From the NCBI GenBank assembly GCA_002491905.1, contig DKWV01000025.1:124001-188000 (forward strand): a stretch of 64,000 bases of DNA, written 5' to 3'. The DNA comes from Lachnospiraceae bacterium UBA7143 (GTDB taxonomy: Bacteria; Bacillota; Clostridia; Lachnospirales; Lachnospiraceae). The position numbers were made by a program, and so were the translations under genes. The notes below the pieces were generated by a model. It saw nothing but the letters and a program-made list of their open reading frames with translations, was not told where the DNA came from and made no database searches. Positions within the stretch are counted from its first letter, which is position 1, and the number at the start of each line of letters is the position of its first letter. Of this stretch, positions 47,872-57,360 are shown piece by piece.

Positions 47872-50546
47872 TTTCTCACAAACATCAGCCCGAAAGTGCC
47901 GATACCGCAGTTGCTTGACACGGTGGCGGACGCCTTCTGCAGAATGACTTTATCAAAATGGATATACCTTTCCACGATTTCTATGATCTCGTCGACCTGT
48001 TTCACGCTGCAGCCCGCGTAGGTGACGAAGAGAATGCGGGTGTCGATCTGTCTGCTGTGCCTAAACAGCTTTTTGATATACTGTCTGACGACCCGGTGCA
48101 TGCTGCCGGATTCGATCCAACACAGTTTTAACCTGTTTTTGGACATGGACAGAACCGGGTGTAGGTTCAGCACGGTGCAGAGCCTGTGAACGGCACCGCC
48201 CACCTTGCCGTTTCGGTGGAGGGTGGCGGTGTTTGGCACAAGGAAATTGGAGAAAACCCGTTCCCGGTACTCGTCAAGCGCTTTGCAGATTTCGTCTACA
48301 CTCCGCCCCTCCTCTGCCAGTGCGGCGGCGTAGAGCACCATAAGACCGTGCCCGCTGCTGATGTGGGCGGAATCTATCACGGTGACATTATCGAAAGTTT
48401 TGGCTGCCTGGGTGGCATTCGGATAAGCGCCGCTCAAGTCCGCGGTGGCAGTGATATGGATCACGTGTTCAGCCTCCGCCAGTGTCTCCGCAAAGAAGTA
48501 TTCGTACTCCGATGGATCCGCCGTGGAGGAGTGGGAGTGGTTGCCCTCCTTTTGCAGATAAGCAAGCAGGCTGTCGGAGGAAATCTCAAAGAGATCGCAG
48601 AACCGTCCCTCATTGGTGTGTACATAGCAGTACATAAGGCGGATGTGGTAACGCTCCAGAAGGTCTTTCGGGAGGTCACAGATGCAGTCCGCCGTGATCG
48701 CGATCTTGCGCTTGCGGGCGCTGCTTATCTGGCTTGGCCCCTCCATCTCATCCGGTTCGTCATCGTCATCCTGCGCCATATACTCGATCAGCTCGGGCGG
48801 CAGATATTTGAGAAGTCCCGCCTCCAAAAGCGGCGCGCTGATGGGTTTGGCCAGGTAGCCGTCGAAGCCCATATTCTGGTAAACCTGTTCCGCGTCAGAC
48901 ATGACATTGGCGGTCAGGGCGATCACAGGGGTTTTCTGGCAGAAGCCCTTTGTCTGGCTGCGGACGGCACGCAGGGTAGCGGCGCCGTCCATCTCCGGCA
49001 TCATGTGATCCATGAGGATGACATGGTAAGTGTTTTCCGCTGTCTTTTTTAAGGCTTCTTTGCCGCTTTCCGCCGTGTCGACCTTTACTTTTGTGTCACG
49101 CAGCAGCTTCACTACCACCATCAGGTTCATGGAATTGTCGTCCACGACGAGAATGTGGGCATCCGGTGCGATAAAACTCTGGCGGTATACGGCGCGTTGG
49201 CTTAACTGTTTCTGGGCGGCAAAATTGATGACGCCGATGGGGCGCACATTGACAATGCGCTGTTTCAGTTCAACGGTAAAGACGGAGCCTTTGTGATAAA
49301 CGCTGTCCACGGTAATTTTACCGCCCATCATTTCCACAAGCTGTTTGGAGATGGTAAGGCCGAGACCCGTGCCCTCAATGTTGCGGTTATCCGATTCATC
49401 CACCCTCTTGAAGGAGCGGAAAAGGTCGTCCAGACTTTCCTTGCGGATGCCCATGCCGGTATCCTCCACCGAGATGCGCAGGAGAATCTGGTCCGCTGCG
49501 ACGCGCTCTCCTTTGGCGGACAAAGTGACGGAGCCGGATTCCGTATACTTGACTGCGCTGGTCAACATGTTGGTGACCACCTGTTTGATCCGCACCTCGT
49601 CGCCGTAGAGCATGGAAGGAATTTCAGGGTCAATATCCACCTTAAATTCCAGGTTTTTCTGGTGCGCCCGGATCCAGATCAGATTTACCAGATCGCTGAA
49701 CATGGAGCTGATCGCATACTGGGTCGGAACGATATCCATCTTGCCGGATTCCAGTTTCGAGAGATCGAGGATGTCGTTTATCGTGGTGAGCAGCATTTTG
49801 CTGGCATTCTGGATGTTGATGGCATTCTCGGCGATCTCATCGGAGATGTCTTCCCGGAGAATCATCTCGTTTAACCCGATAATTGTGTTGATGGGTGTGC
49901 GGATCTCGTGGCTCATGTTTGCGAAAAAGGTATCCTTGGAGCGGGCGATCTGTTCGACTTCCCGTTTCTGCTGTTCCGCAATCTGCTTCTCCTGTTCGTA
50001 GGTCCTGCTCTGGATTTTTATGAGGATGCCGATAAACAGGCTTACAAGGAGCAGTGCGATAAAGGAGTCGGAAAAGCTGTAAAACCGGGTGGACTCGGGT
50101 ACAAGTTCCGGGCGGTAATAGGCCAGCACATAAGTCCCCAGAAAAGAGAGGCCGGAGAGCGTCATGGCGATCGCAAAGTCACGTCCCTCAAACAACAGGA
50201 AAATATAGACAAGACCCAGCACAAACCATACCGGCATACCGCTCTGTGTGCCGCCGCTTGTGATAAAGAGCATGGGAAAGAAAACCACATTGGTGCCGAT
50301 GACGAGAAGCCAGGAGGCTTTTCTGCTGTCGCCCTGCGTGAGGGTGATTCGGATGGAAAGGCCGGAGAGCGCACATATGGGTACAAGAGAATATAAAACT
50401 TTGGGATCGGCCCCCGGAAGCACAAGTATAATGCCGATCACGGAGGATGCAAACACCAGGAGCATTATGATGCGGTTGATTTTTTCTTTAAAAGCAAGCT
50501 GCCCTGGAAACAGGGTTTTCATAAACCGTTGTATTTTCTTAAACAT
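47853..50546 (-). CDS. Histidine kinase-receiver-DegV fusion
   Basis: 897 residues. Six membrane segments (about 25-185) precede HisKA with MSHEIRTPINTIIGL (His near 214). The ATPase domain has GDEVRIKQVVTNML and GTGLGLTISKQL. The receiver (about 462-590) has HILVVDDNSMNL and the phospho-Asp in ILMDHMMPEMDGA. After an acidic linker, residues about 613-890 are a complete DegV fold (KIAITADCICDLPKDLLERY, HSHSSTADPSEYEYFF, ATADLSGAYPNATQAA, VIDSAHISSGHGLMV, LHRNGKVGGAV). DegV/FakB proteins bind fatty acids. It is the last gene of the HD-GYP operon, 3 bases after the hybrid kinase gene. Confidence 0.93.
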   Translation of the reverse strand: MFKKIQRFMKTLFPGQLAFKEKINRIIMLLVFASSVIGIILVLPGADPKVLYSLVPICALSGLSIRITLTQGDSRKASWLLVIGTNVVFFPMLFITSGGTQSGMPVWFVLGLVYIFLLFEGRDFAIAMTLSGLSFLGTYVLAYYRPELVPESTRFYSFSDSFIALLLVSLFIGILIKIQSRTYEQEKQIAEQQKREVEQIARSKDTFFANMSHEIRTPINTIIGLNEMILREDISDEIAENAINIQNASKMLLTTINDILDLSKLESGKMDIVPTQYAISSMFSDLVNLIWIRAHQKNLEFKVDIDPEIPSMLYGDEVRIKQVVTNMLTSAVKYTESGSVTLSAKGERVAADQILLRISVEDTGMGIRKESLDDLFRSFKRVDESDNRNIEGTGLGLTISKQLVEMMGGKITVDSVYHKGSVFTVELKQRIVNVRPIGVINFAAQKQLSQRAVYRQSFIAPDAHILVVDDNSMNLMVVVKLLRDTKVKVDTAESGKEALKKTAENTYHVILMDHMMPEMDGAATLRAVRSQTKGFCQKTPVIALTANVMSDAEQVYQNMGFDGYLAKPISAPLLEAGLLKYLPPELIEYMAQDDDDEPDEMEGPSQISSARKRKIAITADCICDLPKDLLERYHIRLMYCYVHTNEGRFCDLFEISSDSLLAYLQKEGNHSHSSTADPSEYEYFFAETLAEAEHVIHITATADLSGAYPNATQAAKTFDNVTVIDSAHISSGHGLMVLYAAALAEEGRSVDEICKALDEYRERVFSNFLVPNTATLHRNGKVGGAVHRLCTVLNLHPVLSMSKNRLKLCWIESGSMHRVVRQYIKKLFRHSRQIDTRILFVTYAGCSVKQVDEIIEIVERYIHFDKVILQKASATVSSNCGIGTFGLMFVRKEKQES

Positions 50547-50549
50547 ACG

Positions 50550-53384
50550 CTATTTCCCTATCCTTTCCAGAACTTCGGAGGCGCCGAGAAAATCAAAATC
50601 CTGCGTCAGTTCCCGCAGTTTTTCGGCAAGTTCTGTCAGCGAAGCGTCGCCGCGGCTGCACTGGGAAAGCCGGTCGAGCAGTTCAGAAAGTCCTTCACTC
50701 TCAAAACTCGACAGCTTCTCCCCGATTTGTGAAAGCAGCGCAGACAAGGTATCCTCGTCCGCCGCGGCTGACAGCCCGTCCTCCGGGGACACGTCATTTT
50801 CCGCTGCAGAGTCCGCCGGTTTGTCAGCTGTCTGCCCGGAGGAGCCGCCGGGGGCGCCGTCAGGATAGACATAGGCGTTACCGTCCAACGCTTCTAAAAG
50901 ACGGTCGTGATATTCCATCATGGCCTCATGGTGTTCCAGAATATAGTCAACCCGGTTTTCCTTTCCGGCCATTTCCAGTTCTCTTGCCATCTCTGACAGT
51001 TCGCCAGCGCCGACGCCCTTGGCGTTGCCCTTCAGGGCATGGACGCAGATCACATAGTTTTTCCAGTCCTGTTCCTTAAAATAGCGGGAAAGGCTGTCCC
51101 GGCGTTTCTCACCTTCCGCATGGAAGATGGCGATAATTTCCCGGAAGCCCTCCTCATCTCCGCAGTATGCGAGAGCCTGCTCTATGTCGATTCCCGCTCT
51201 GGTCAGGTGGAGACGGCCACTGGAAGCGTCGTCTCCGTCTGGCTCCGCAGCTGTCGTTTCGGCCGCGATTCCTTCAGCCGGGGCTGTCCTGTCGGGACCG
51301 TCCTCCTCCACGGGGATCTGCATCTGTGACGGAATATAGCGTCGCAGAATCCGTTCCAGCACACTAAGCTCAATGGGCTTGGCGATAAAGTCGTTGAAGC
51401 CTTCCGAAATAAACATTTCCCTCGCGCCGCCGATGGCGTTAGCCGTAAAGGCGATGATGGGGAGGGACTGGTAATACGCGCCCGGCTTCTGGCGGATCTT
51501 GTGCAGGGTTTCCACACCATCCATCTCTGGCATCATATGATCCAGAAAAACGCAGTCGAAATTCGGCGTATTCAGCTTTTCCAGAGCCTCCTGCCCGCTT
51601 CCGGCCATAGTGACCTTGAACTGGTAGGGCAGGAGAAGTCTGGCCATAACTTTCAGGTTCATGGCGTTGTCATCCACCACAAGCACGTTCGCCTGAGGGG
51701 CAACAAATTTATTATGTAAACTTGCTTGCTGGTCTTCTCCGTAAAGAATTTTCTGCCCGTTAAAGACGGCGGCGATGGACAGTACGGTGAAGGGCTTGTA
51801 GATGCGCAGCATGTTTCCATGCACGGGCAGTTCCTGATCGTAGTCCATAAGAAGAACCACGGTCTTTTCCGTGCAGAGCCTGTCAAAGAAGCCGCGGTCC
51901 TCGGCATATTCTTCCCAGCCGATAAAGATGTGGGTGTAGGCCTCGCGCTCCATCCGGCGTTTCAGCTCGGGGAGATTGCGGCAGACGCGGAAGGGAAAAC
52001 CGAACTGGCTGACAATGTGCTGGATACAGTTTTCATAGCCTTCCCGCACCACGGTGTAGTCGTATTTGTCCAGATTGATGTAACAGGCTGCGAAGAGATT
52101 ATTTTTATCCCTGATTGACACGATGGGTGTTTCGTCCAGAACCTTCTGTGGAACCGTAAACTGAAACTCACTGCCGGTGCCGGGTTCGCTTTCCACCGTC
52201 ATAAAACCGCCCATGCTGGAAACCAATGCCTGCGTGATGGCAAGGCCGAGGCCGACGCCGCCGGCTTCCCTGTTCCGCCTGGAGTCCACCTGACTGAAGC
52301 TTGTGAAAATTTTCTCCATGTCGGCGCGCTCGATACCGATGCCGGAGTCCCGGACACTGATCTGCAGATTGATGCCGTACTCTTCTTTCCGGCTTCTGAT
52401 GCGCAGAATCACGCCGCCCTCCTTCGTAAATTTCATGGCGTTGCCGAGCAGATTCATAACAATGCGCCGAAGCTTCTGCTCATCCCCCAAAAGGTTGCTC
52501 GGCAGATCAGCGTCGCAGTCCACGATCAGCTCCATGTGCCTGCCGTTGTCCAGCGTCATGGCCATATTGATGATGTCGGTGATGGTGGAGGTGATATTGT
52601 AGCTTTCCTCCGCAAGCGTAAGTTTCCCTGTTTCCAGCTCTGAGAAATCCAGAATATTGCTGACAGTGGAGAGAAGGTTGCGCCCCGCGGTCTGGATATC
52701 CACCACGTCGCGCCGCACGCTGACAGGCAGATCCTCCTGTAAAATGGCCTCGCTCATGCCGCAGACGGCGTTGATGGGGGTGCGGATCTCATGGGAGACA
52801 TTGACCAGGAAATCATCCTTGCTGCGCTCCGCGAGCTCCAGCTCCCTGATATTCTCAAACAGAAGCTCGTTTGCTTCCTGCCTGTTTTTCTGGATGATCC
52901 AGATGACGGCGGAAACCATGTACACAGAGAGAAATTGGATGCCGAGTCTCAAAGCGCTGCGGGGCCCGGTAATGGCGATGGTTCTTTTGACAAAACCGTG
53001 ATATAAAAAGAGGAAAAAGGGGACGACAAGCCCGGGATAGAGAATTTCCCGGATGTTGAATATGCTGAGCAGGACGATCACCCCCGACATGGTGACCAGC
53101 ATGGCGGAGAAACTGTCTGTAAACAGGGCATAGAGAATGAACTCCGCCCAGCATGCGATGCAGATAAAATTTGCCCGGCGGGAGTGGTCCCAGTATTCCC
53201 GGAGATAGATAAACCAGCCGGAAACCGTTGGAACAAAAAGAAGTTCCCTGATATAGACGCTCCAGCCGGAGAGCAGTCCGGTGGCGAAAGAGGCAGCCGT
53301 GTAAAGACTTAAGATAATGAGCACGATGCGCTCCAGTCTTTTCTCGCTTTGTTCCGTTCTTAACTGTGTATTGTGCAAGACCAA
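50550..53384 (-). CDS. Hybrid histidine kinase with receiver and Hpt domains
   Basis: About 940 residues. The start is TTG 53384 or TTG 53378, the latter better spaced from GGTGGTG; no ATG fits. Seven or so membrane segments (about 18-175) are followed by HisKA VSHEIRTPINAVCGM (His near 200), with ATPase motifs GDEQKLRRIVMNLLGNA and GGVGLGLAITQAL. A receiver-like region around 425-545 has no clear phospho-site. The true receiver (about 563-685) has NVLVVDDNAMNL and FLDHMMPEMDG. The Hpt carries ICVHALKGNAKGVG (His near 783). It can run a full phosphorelay within one chain. The gene is 17 bases after the HD-GYP gene. Confidence 0.93.
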   Translation of the reverse strand: MVLHNTQLRTEQSEKRLERIVLIILSLYTAASFATGLLSGWSVYIRELLFVPTVSGWFIYLREYWDHSRRANFICIACWAEFILYALFTDSFSAMLVTMSGVIVLLSIFNIREILYPGLVVPFFLFLYHGFVKRTIAITGPRSALRLGIQFLSVYMVSAVIWIIQKNRQEANELLFENIRELELAERSKDDFLVNVSHEIRTPINAVCGMSEAILQEDLPVSVRRDVVDIQTAGRNLLSTVSNILDFSELETGKLTLAEESYNITSTITDIINMAMTLDNGRHMELIVDCDADLPSNLLGDEQKLRRIVMNLLGNAMKFTKEGGVILRIRSRKEEYGINLQISVRDSGIGIERADMEKIFTSFSQVDSRRNREAGGVGLGLAITQALVSSMGGFMTVESEPGTGSEFQFTVPQKVLDETPIVSIRDKNNLFAACYINLDKYDYTVVREGYENCIQHIVSQFGFPFRVCRNLPELKRRMEREAYTHIFIGWEEYAEDRGFFDRLCTEKTVVLLMDYDQELPVHGNMLRIYKPFTVLSIAAVFNGQKILYGEDQQASLHNKFVAPQANVLVVDDNAMNLKVMARLLLPYQFKVTMAGSGQEALEKLNTPNFDCVFLDHMMPEMDGVETLHKIRQKPGAYYQSLPIIAFTANAIGGAREMFISEGFNDFIAKPIELSVLERILRRYIPSQMQIPVEEDGPDRTAPAEGIAAETTAAEPDGDDASSGRLHLTRAGIDIEQALAYCGDEEGFREIIAIFHAEGEKRRDSLSRYFKEQDWKNYVICVHALKGNAKGVGAGELSEMARELEMAGKENRVDYILEHHEAMMEYHDRLLEALDGNAYVYPDGAPGGSSGQTADKPADSAAENDVSPEDGLSAAADEDTLSALLSQIGEKLSSFESEGLSELLDRLSQCSRGDASLTELAEKLRELTQDFDFLGASEVLERIGK

Positions 53385-53401
53385 TCACCACCCATTCTCT
53401 C

Positions 53402-54466
53402 TTACTTTTCCAGCATTTCTTTCAGCTGCGGCAGCATTCCCACAAACACGTCAATGATCACCGGGTCGAACTGTGTGCCCCGGCCCTCCGACATGATCTG
53501 CATGATCCGTTCGATGGGGCGGACGGGCGGCTTGTAACAGCGTTCCTCGTAGAGCGCGTCGAACACATCCGCCACGGCCATAATGCGCGCCGAAAGGGGG
53601 ATGTTGTCCTCGGTCAGTCCTGTGGGATAGCCGGTGCCGTCCCATCTCTCATGGTGGTAGAGGGCAATGTCCTCCACAAGCCGCACGTAGTGTTCATCCT
53701 CGATATCCCCGATGATGGTCTGGATGATTTTGCGGCTGTGGGTGGTGTGCAGCTTCATGGTTTCAAATTCTTCCGCAGTCAGTTTACCGGGCTTTTGCAG
53801 AATGGCGTCGGGGATCTTGATTTTCCCCACGTCATGCAGAGGCGCGGCCTTGCACAGATCCTCGATATATGAGGGCGTGAGTTCCTGCGTATAATACCCC
53901 TTGGCAAGCAGTTCCGTAGCGATCATACGGACATACGTCTGGGTATTTTTCACATGCTTTCCGGTGCTGCCGTCCCGGCTTTCAATCAGGTTGGCCATGC
54001 CGATGATGACGGAATCCTGAATGCGCCCAAGGCGCAGGGAACTCTCCGTGATTTTCTGGGCCTGGATATTTACCATGTTCTCCAGATTGTGACGGTACTG
54101 GTCAAGCTCGATGGTCTTGCTGACACGGCTTAAGAGAATATCCGGCACAAAGGGTTTCGTCACGAAATCCATAGCGCCCATCTGGAAACATTTGATTTCT
54201 GTTTCCGCCAGGGAGTCTGCTGTCAGAAAGATAACGGGAATGGTTTCGGTATGTACGTCTGAACGGAGCTTTTCCATCACCTCGAAACCGTCCATATTCG
54301 GCATATTGATATCCAAAAGGATCAGGTCGGGACGGTGCGTTTCCAGATATTTGAGAGCCGCTTCCCCGGAACTCCCGGCGGCTATGCGGTACTGCGGGCC
54401 GAGAATCCGCTGTGCAAGCGACAGATTGGTTTTGTCATCGTCCACCACGAGAATCACATTTTTCAT
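53402..54466 (-). CDS. Response regulator with HD-GYP domain
   Basis: 354 residues from ATG 54466 (AGGGAG upstream). The receiver (1-125) has ILVVDDDKTNLS, the phospho-Asp in LILLDINMPNMDG and the Lys in VTKPF. The HD-GYP domain (about 155-350) has the metal site APLHDVGKIKIPD and YHHERWDGTGYPTG. Such proteins degrade c-di-GMP or related dinucleotides when phosphorylated. It is the first gene of the minus-strand operon with the two hybrid kinases, so it is their likely output. Confidence 0.94.
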   Translation of the reverse strand: MKNVILVVDDDKTNLSLAQRILGPQYRIAAGSSGEAALKYLETHRPDLILLDINMPNMDGFEVMEKLRSDVHTETIPVIFLTADSLAETEIKCFQMGAMDFVTKPFVPDILLSRVSKTIELDQYRHNLENMVNIQAQKITESSLRLGRIQDSVIIGMANLIESRDGSTGKHVKNTQTYVRMIATELLAKGYYTQELTPSYIEDLCKAAPLHDVGKIKIPDAILQKPGKLTAEEFETMKLHTTHSRKIIQTIIGDIEDEHYVRLVEDIALYHHERWDGTGYPTGLTEDNIPLSARIMAVADVFDALYEERCYKPPVRPIERIMQIMSEGRGTQFDPVIIDVFVGMLPQLKEMLEK

Positions 54467-54683
54467 TCGGAATACTCCCTTTTGCATTCATAATAAATGA
54501 TAGGAAAATTTACCAGATTTTCACTATTCATTGTAAAACAATCCCGGTATAAAATCAAGAAACCGAAAATGCGAAAAAAGGGGAAGATATTAACAGGGGA
54601 AAGGTTTGCCTAATCGTGTGATTCTATGTTATTATAAAATAAAAAGATCTTTTTACATATCGTTAATCATAGGCAGAGGAAAC

Positions 54684-56675
54684 ATGGAAACAGGTAGTAA
54701 AATGCAGAACGATAAGACAGCGGAAATGAAGGCGCGGCAGACGTCGGAGCTGGACGGTATCCCCAAAAAGATATGGACGGTCTACGAGAAGGCTTTCTTT
54801 TCATTTTCACCGGAGGATAACCGCAGATTTACCAGAAGTACGGAAAAGCAGTTAGGACAGCTGGAGCGGCGCATCCTCCGCAAGAGAAAGCAGGAAAATC
54901 ATCAGGTGCTGGCGGATATGAAGGATCTGCATAAAAAAGTGGCGCAGATCGGCTATACGGTGGTGCTTAAGGATACCAGATGGATGAAAAAATACCGCCG
55001 GATTGTGCGGCTTCTGGCCAGGCTGGACATAACTTTTCTGAAAAAAATGGCTGCCGGGGCAGTTCCGGAAGATATTGCGGAGATGGAGAGGACGGCGCAG
55101 CTTCTCCGAACGAAATCTCTCTATGAGATCTACAAAGACGAGTACATGCAGTATCTGGTGGGGCAGCGTATCGAGGAGCTGATGGAGGCGGAGCCGGAGA
55201 AGCAGTACCCTGAAGCCAGGGCGATGAAGCGGCGTTTTATCCTGCATATCGGCCCTACCAACAGCGGCAAGACTTATGAGGCCCTGCAGCGGCTCAAGCA
55301 GGCTTATCACGGCGTTTATCTTGGGCCCCTGCGTCTTCTGGCACTGGAGGTTTATGACCGCATGATGACGGACGGCATTCCCTGCAATATGATTACCGGG
55401 GAAGAAACCATCCTGACGCCTGGCAGCTTCGTGCAGGCTTCCACGGTGGAAATCCTGGATATCAGGGAATCTTATGACATTGCCGTCATAGACGAGGCGC
55501 AGATGATGGCGGATGAGAACCGGGGGAGCTACTGGACGAGGGCGATCCTTGGCATCCGAGCCGAGGAGGTTCATGTGTGCTGCTCAGGCACGGCAGAGAA
55601 GCTTCTGGTCGGGATGCTTAAGCGCTGCGGCGACGAATACGAGATTGTCCGCCATGAGCGGAACACGAAGCTTTCTTTTATTCCCGAACGCTATGATATA
55701 TCGAAAGATGTGGAGCAGGGCGATGCGCTGATCGCTTTTTCCAAGAAAAACGTGCTGGCTATCGCGGCATCGCTGGAAGGACGTGGGATTAAGGCCAGCG
55801 TGATCTACGGGAATCTTCCGCCCCAGACCAGACAGGAGCAGGTGCGGCTGTTTACCGAAGGAGTCAATCAGGTGGTGGTGGCCACGGACGCCATCGGAAT
55901 GGGGATCAATCTGCCGATCCGCCGCGTGGTTTTTATGAATACGACCAAGTTCGACGGCGTCGGGAAACGCAGACTTTTGGCGGAGGAGATCCGGCAGATC
56001 GCGGGCCGGGCCGGGCGGTATGGTTTTTATGATACGGGTTATGTACAGTCGGCGATGGAACCGGAATACGTGGGGAAAAAACTGTCGGAGCCGCTTTATC
56101 CGTTACGGCGGGCGCGTGTCGGGTTTCCTGAGCTGCTGCTCGATATCGATATCGAGCTGGATGAGATCATAGAGGCGTGGGAAAAGACGGGCAATCCCCC
56201 CATGTACGATAAGATTTCCATGAAGGAAAGTGTGGATAAATACAGATATCTGCGGGATTATCGAAAGAAAATCACTTACATGGATGACAGAAAACTGGTA
56301 CTTTCCCTGATTACCTGTCCCTTTGACGTGAAAGACAGGGATGTGCTTAAGCTTTGGCTGCGCTACTGCGAAAATCCGGAAAAACAGCAGAATTGTCCGA
56401 TGCTGCCGAAAGACTTTTCCCTGGAAGGGCTGGAATCCTATTATAAGCAGCTTGATCTTTATACCCAGTTCGCGGCCAGAATGGACTGGGTGGTGGACAA
56501 GGAAGAGGTGGCCGCCAACAGGGAATGGGCGCAGCATGAGATCGGGGAGCTTTTAAAGGACGACAAGGGGCAGTTTGAGAGAAAATGCCGCATCTGCGGC
56601 AGGCCGCTTGCATGGAATGCCGCGTATCCGATCTGCGACCGCTGTTATCGGAAGATGGAGAGGGAGCAGTTATGA
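54684..56675 (+). CDS. SUV3-like DEAD/H helicase with C-terminal zinc ribbon
   Basis: 663 residues from ATG 54684 (GAGGAAAC upstream). An N-terminal charged helical part (1-170) precedes a P-loop IGPTNSGKTYEALQRLKQA. Next come YLGPLRLLALEVYDR, the DEAD-equivalent VIDEAQMM, VVVATDAIGMGINLPIRRVVF and AGRAGRYGFYDTGYV. These closely match SUV3, the mitochondrial RNA degradosome helicase. The C-terminus has a zinc ribbon (CRICGRP, CDRC). It probably unwinds RNA in decay. The 217-base gap 54467-54683 is divergent from the HD-GYP gene; no clear promoter is called. Confidence 0.9.
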   Translation: METGSKMQNDKTAEMKARQTSELDGIPKKIWTVYEKAFFSFSPEDNRRFTRSTEKQLGQLERRILRKRKQENHQVLADMKDLHKKVAQIGYTVVLKDTRWMKKYRRIVRLLARLDITFLKKMAAGAVPEDIAEMERTAQLLRTKSLYEIYKDEYMQYLVGQRIEELMEAEPEKQYPEARAMKRRFILHIGPTNSGKTYEALQRLKQAYHGVYLGPLRLLALEVYDRMMTDGIPCNMITGEETILTPGSFVQASTVEILDIRESYDIAVIDEAQMMADENRGSYWTRAILGIRAEEVHVCCSGTAEKLLVGMLKRCGDEYEIVRHERNTKLSFIPERYDISKDVEQGDALIAFSKKNVLAIAASLEGRGIKASVIYGNLPPQTRQEQVRLFTEGVNQVVVATDAIGMGINLPIRRVVFMNTTKFDGVGKRRLLAEEIRQIAGRAGRYGFYDTGYVQSAMEPEYVGKKLSEPLYPLRRARVGFPELLLDIDIELDEIIEAWEKTGNPPMYDKISMKESVDKYRYLRDYRKKITYMDDRKLVLSLITCPFDVKDRDVLKLWLRYCENPEKQQNCPMLPKDFSLEGLESYYKQLDLYTQFAARMDWVVDKEEVAANREWAQHEIGELLKDDKGQFERKCRICGRPLAWNAAYPICDRCYRKMEREQL

Positions 56676-57346
56676 TTTGCACCTATTATGCGGATGTGAG
56701 GTGTCTTGAGAACGGCGCCCTGTTCCGGGAAAGGCTGAAACAGCTATCCCCTTACAGGCAGCAGAAGATTGCAATTCTGCGGCATGAGAAGGACAGGAAC
56801 AGAAGCCTTGCGGCGGGACTGCTCTTAGACCACGCGCTGGCGGTATACGGTTTACAGGAAAGAAGTGTGGAGTATGAAATCGGTGAGTGGGGAAAGCCCG
56901 TCCTGAAATATCACCCGGAGATATGCTTTTCCCTGTCACATTCCGGCGACTATGCCATCTGCACCATCGGGGATAAGATGGTGGGAAATGATATTGAGCG
57001 GGTAAGGGCCGGCCGGCTTAAGGTGGCGGACCGTTTTTTCGCAAGGGAGGAGCTTGACTGGCTTTATGGGGCCAGGCAGGAGGAGGAACAGACCCTGCGG
57101 ATGTTCCGTCTCTGGACGATGAAGGAGAGCTTTGTGAAGGCTGTGGGCAGGGGGATGTCTCTGTCGCTTAAAGATTTTGTGATCCACATGGATGAGGAAT
57201 CGGGCCGGGTCAGGGTGCGGCATAGCGTGGATGCGAAATATTATCATATGAGGGAATACCGGGAGATCGAGGGGTACTGCACGGCGGTCTGCGTGCAGGA
57301 AAGCGCGGACATTGCCTACGGCATGATACCGGTGGATTTCTATTGA
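56672..57346 (+). CDS. 4'-phosphopantetheinyl transferase (Sfp type)
   Basis: 224 residues from ATG 56672, overlapping the helicase stop by 4 bases (ATGA). The motifs are FSLSHSGDYAICTIGD, VGNDIERVR (Mg2+ Asp and Glu) and FRLWTMKESFVKAVGRGM. It transfers phosphopantetheine from CoA to acyl or peptidyl carrier proteins. No NRPS or PKS gene is in the window, so it may serve a distant cluster or fatty acid synthesis. Confidence 0.93.
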   Translation: MICTYYADVRCLENGALFRERLKQLSPYRQQKIAILRHEKDRNRSLAAGLLLDHALAVYGLQERSVEYEIGEWGKPVLKYHPEICFSLSHSGDYAICTIGDKMVGNDIERVRAGRLKVADRFFAREELDWLYGARQEEEQTLRMFRLWTMKESFVKAVGRGMSLSLKDFVIHMDEESGRVRVRHSVDAKYYHMREYREIEGYCTAVCVQESADIAYGMIPVDFY

Positions 57347-57360
57347 CAGGGGGTGGCGGG

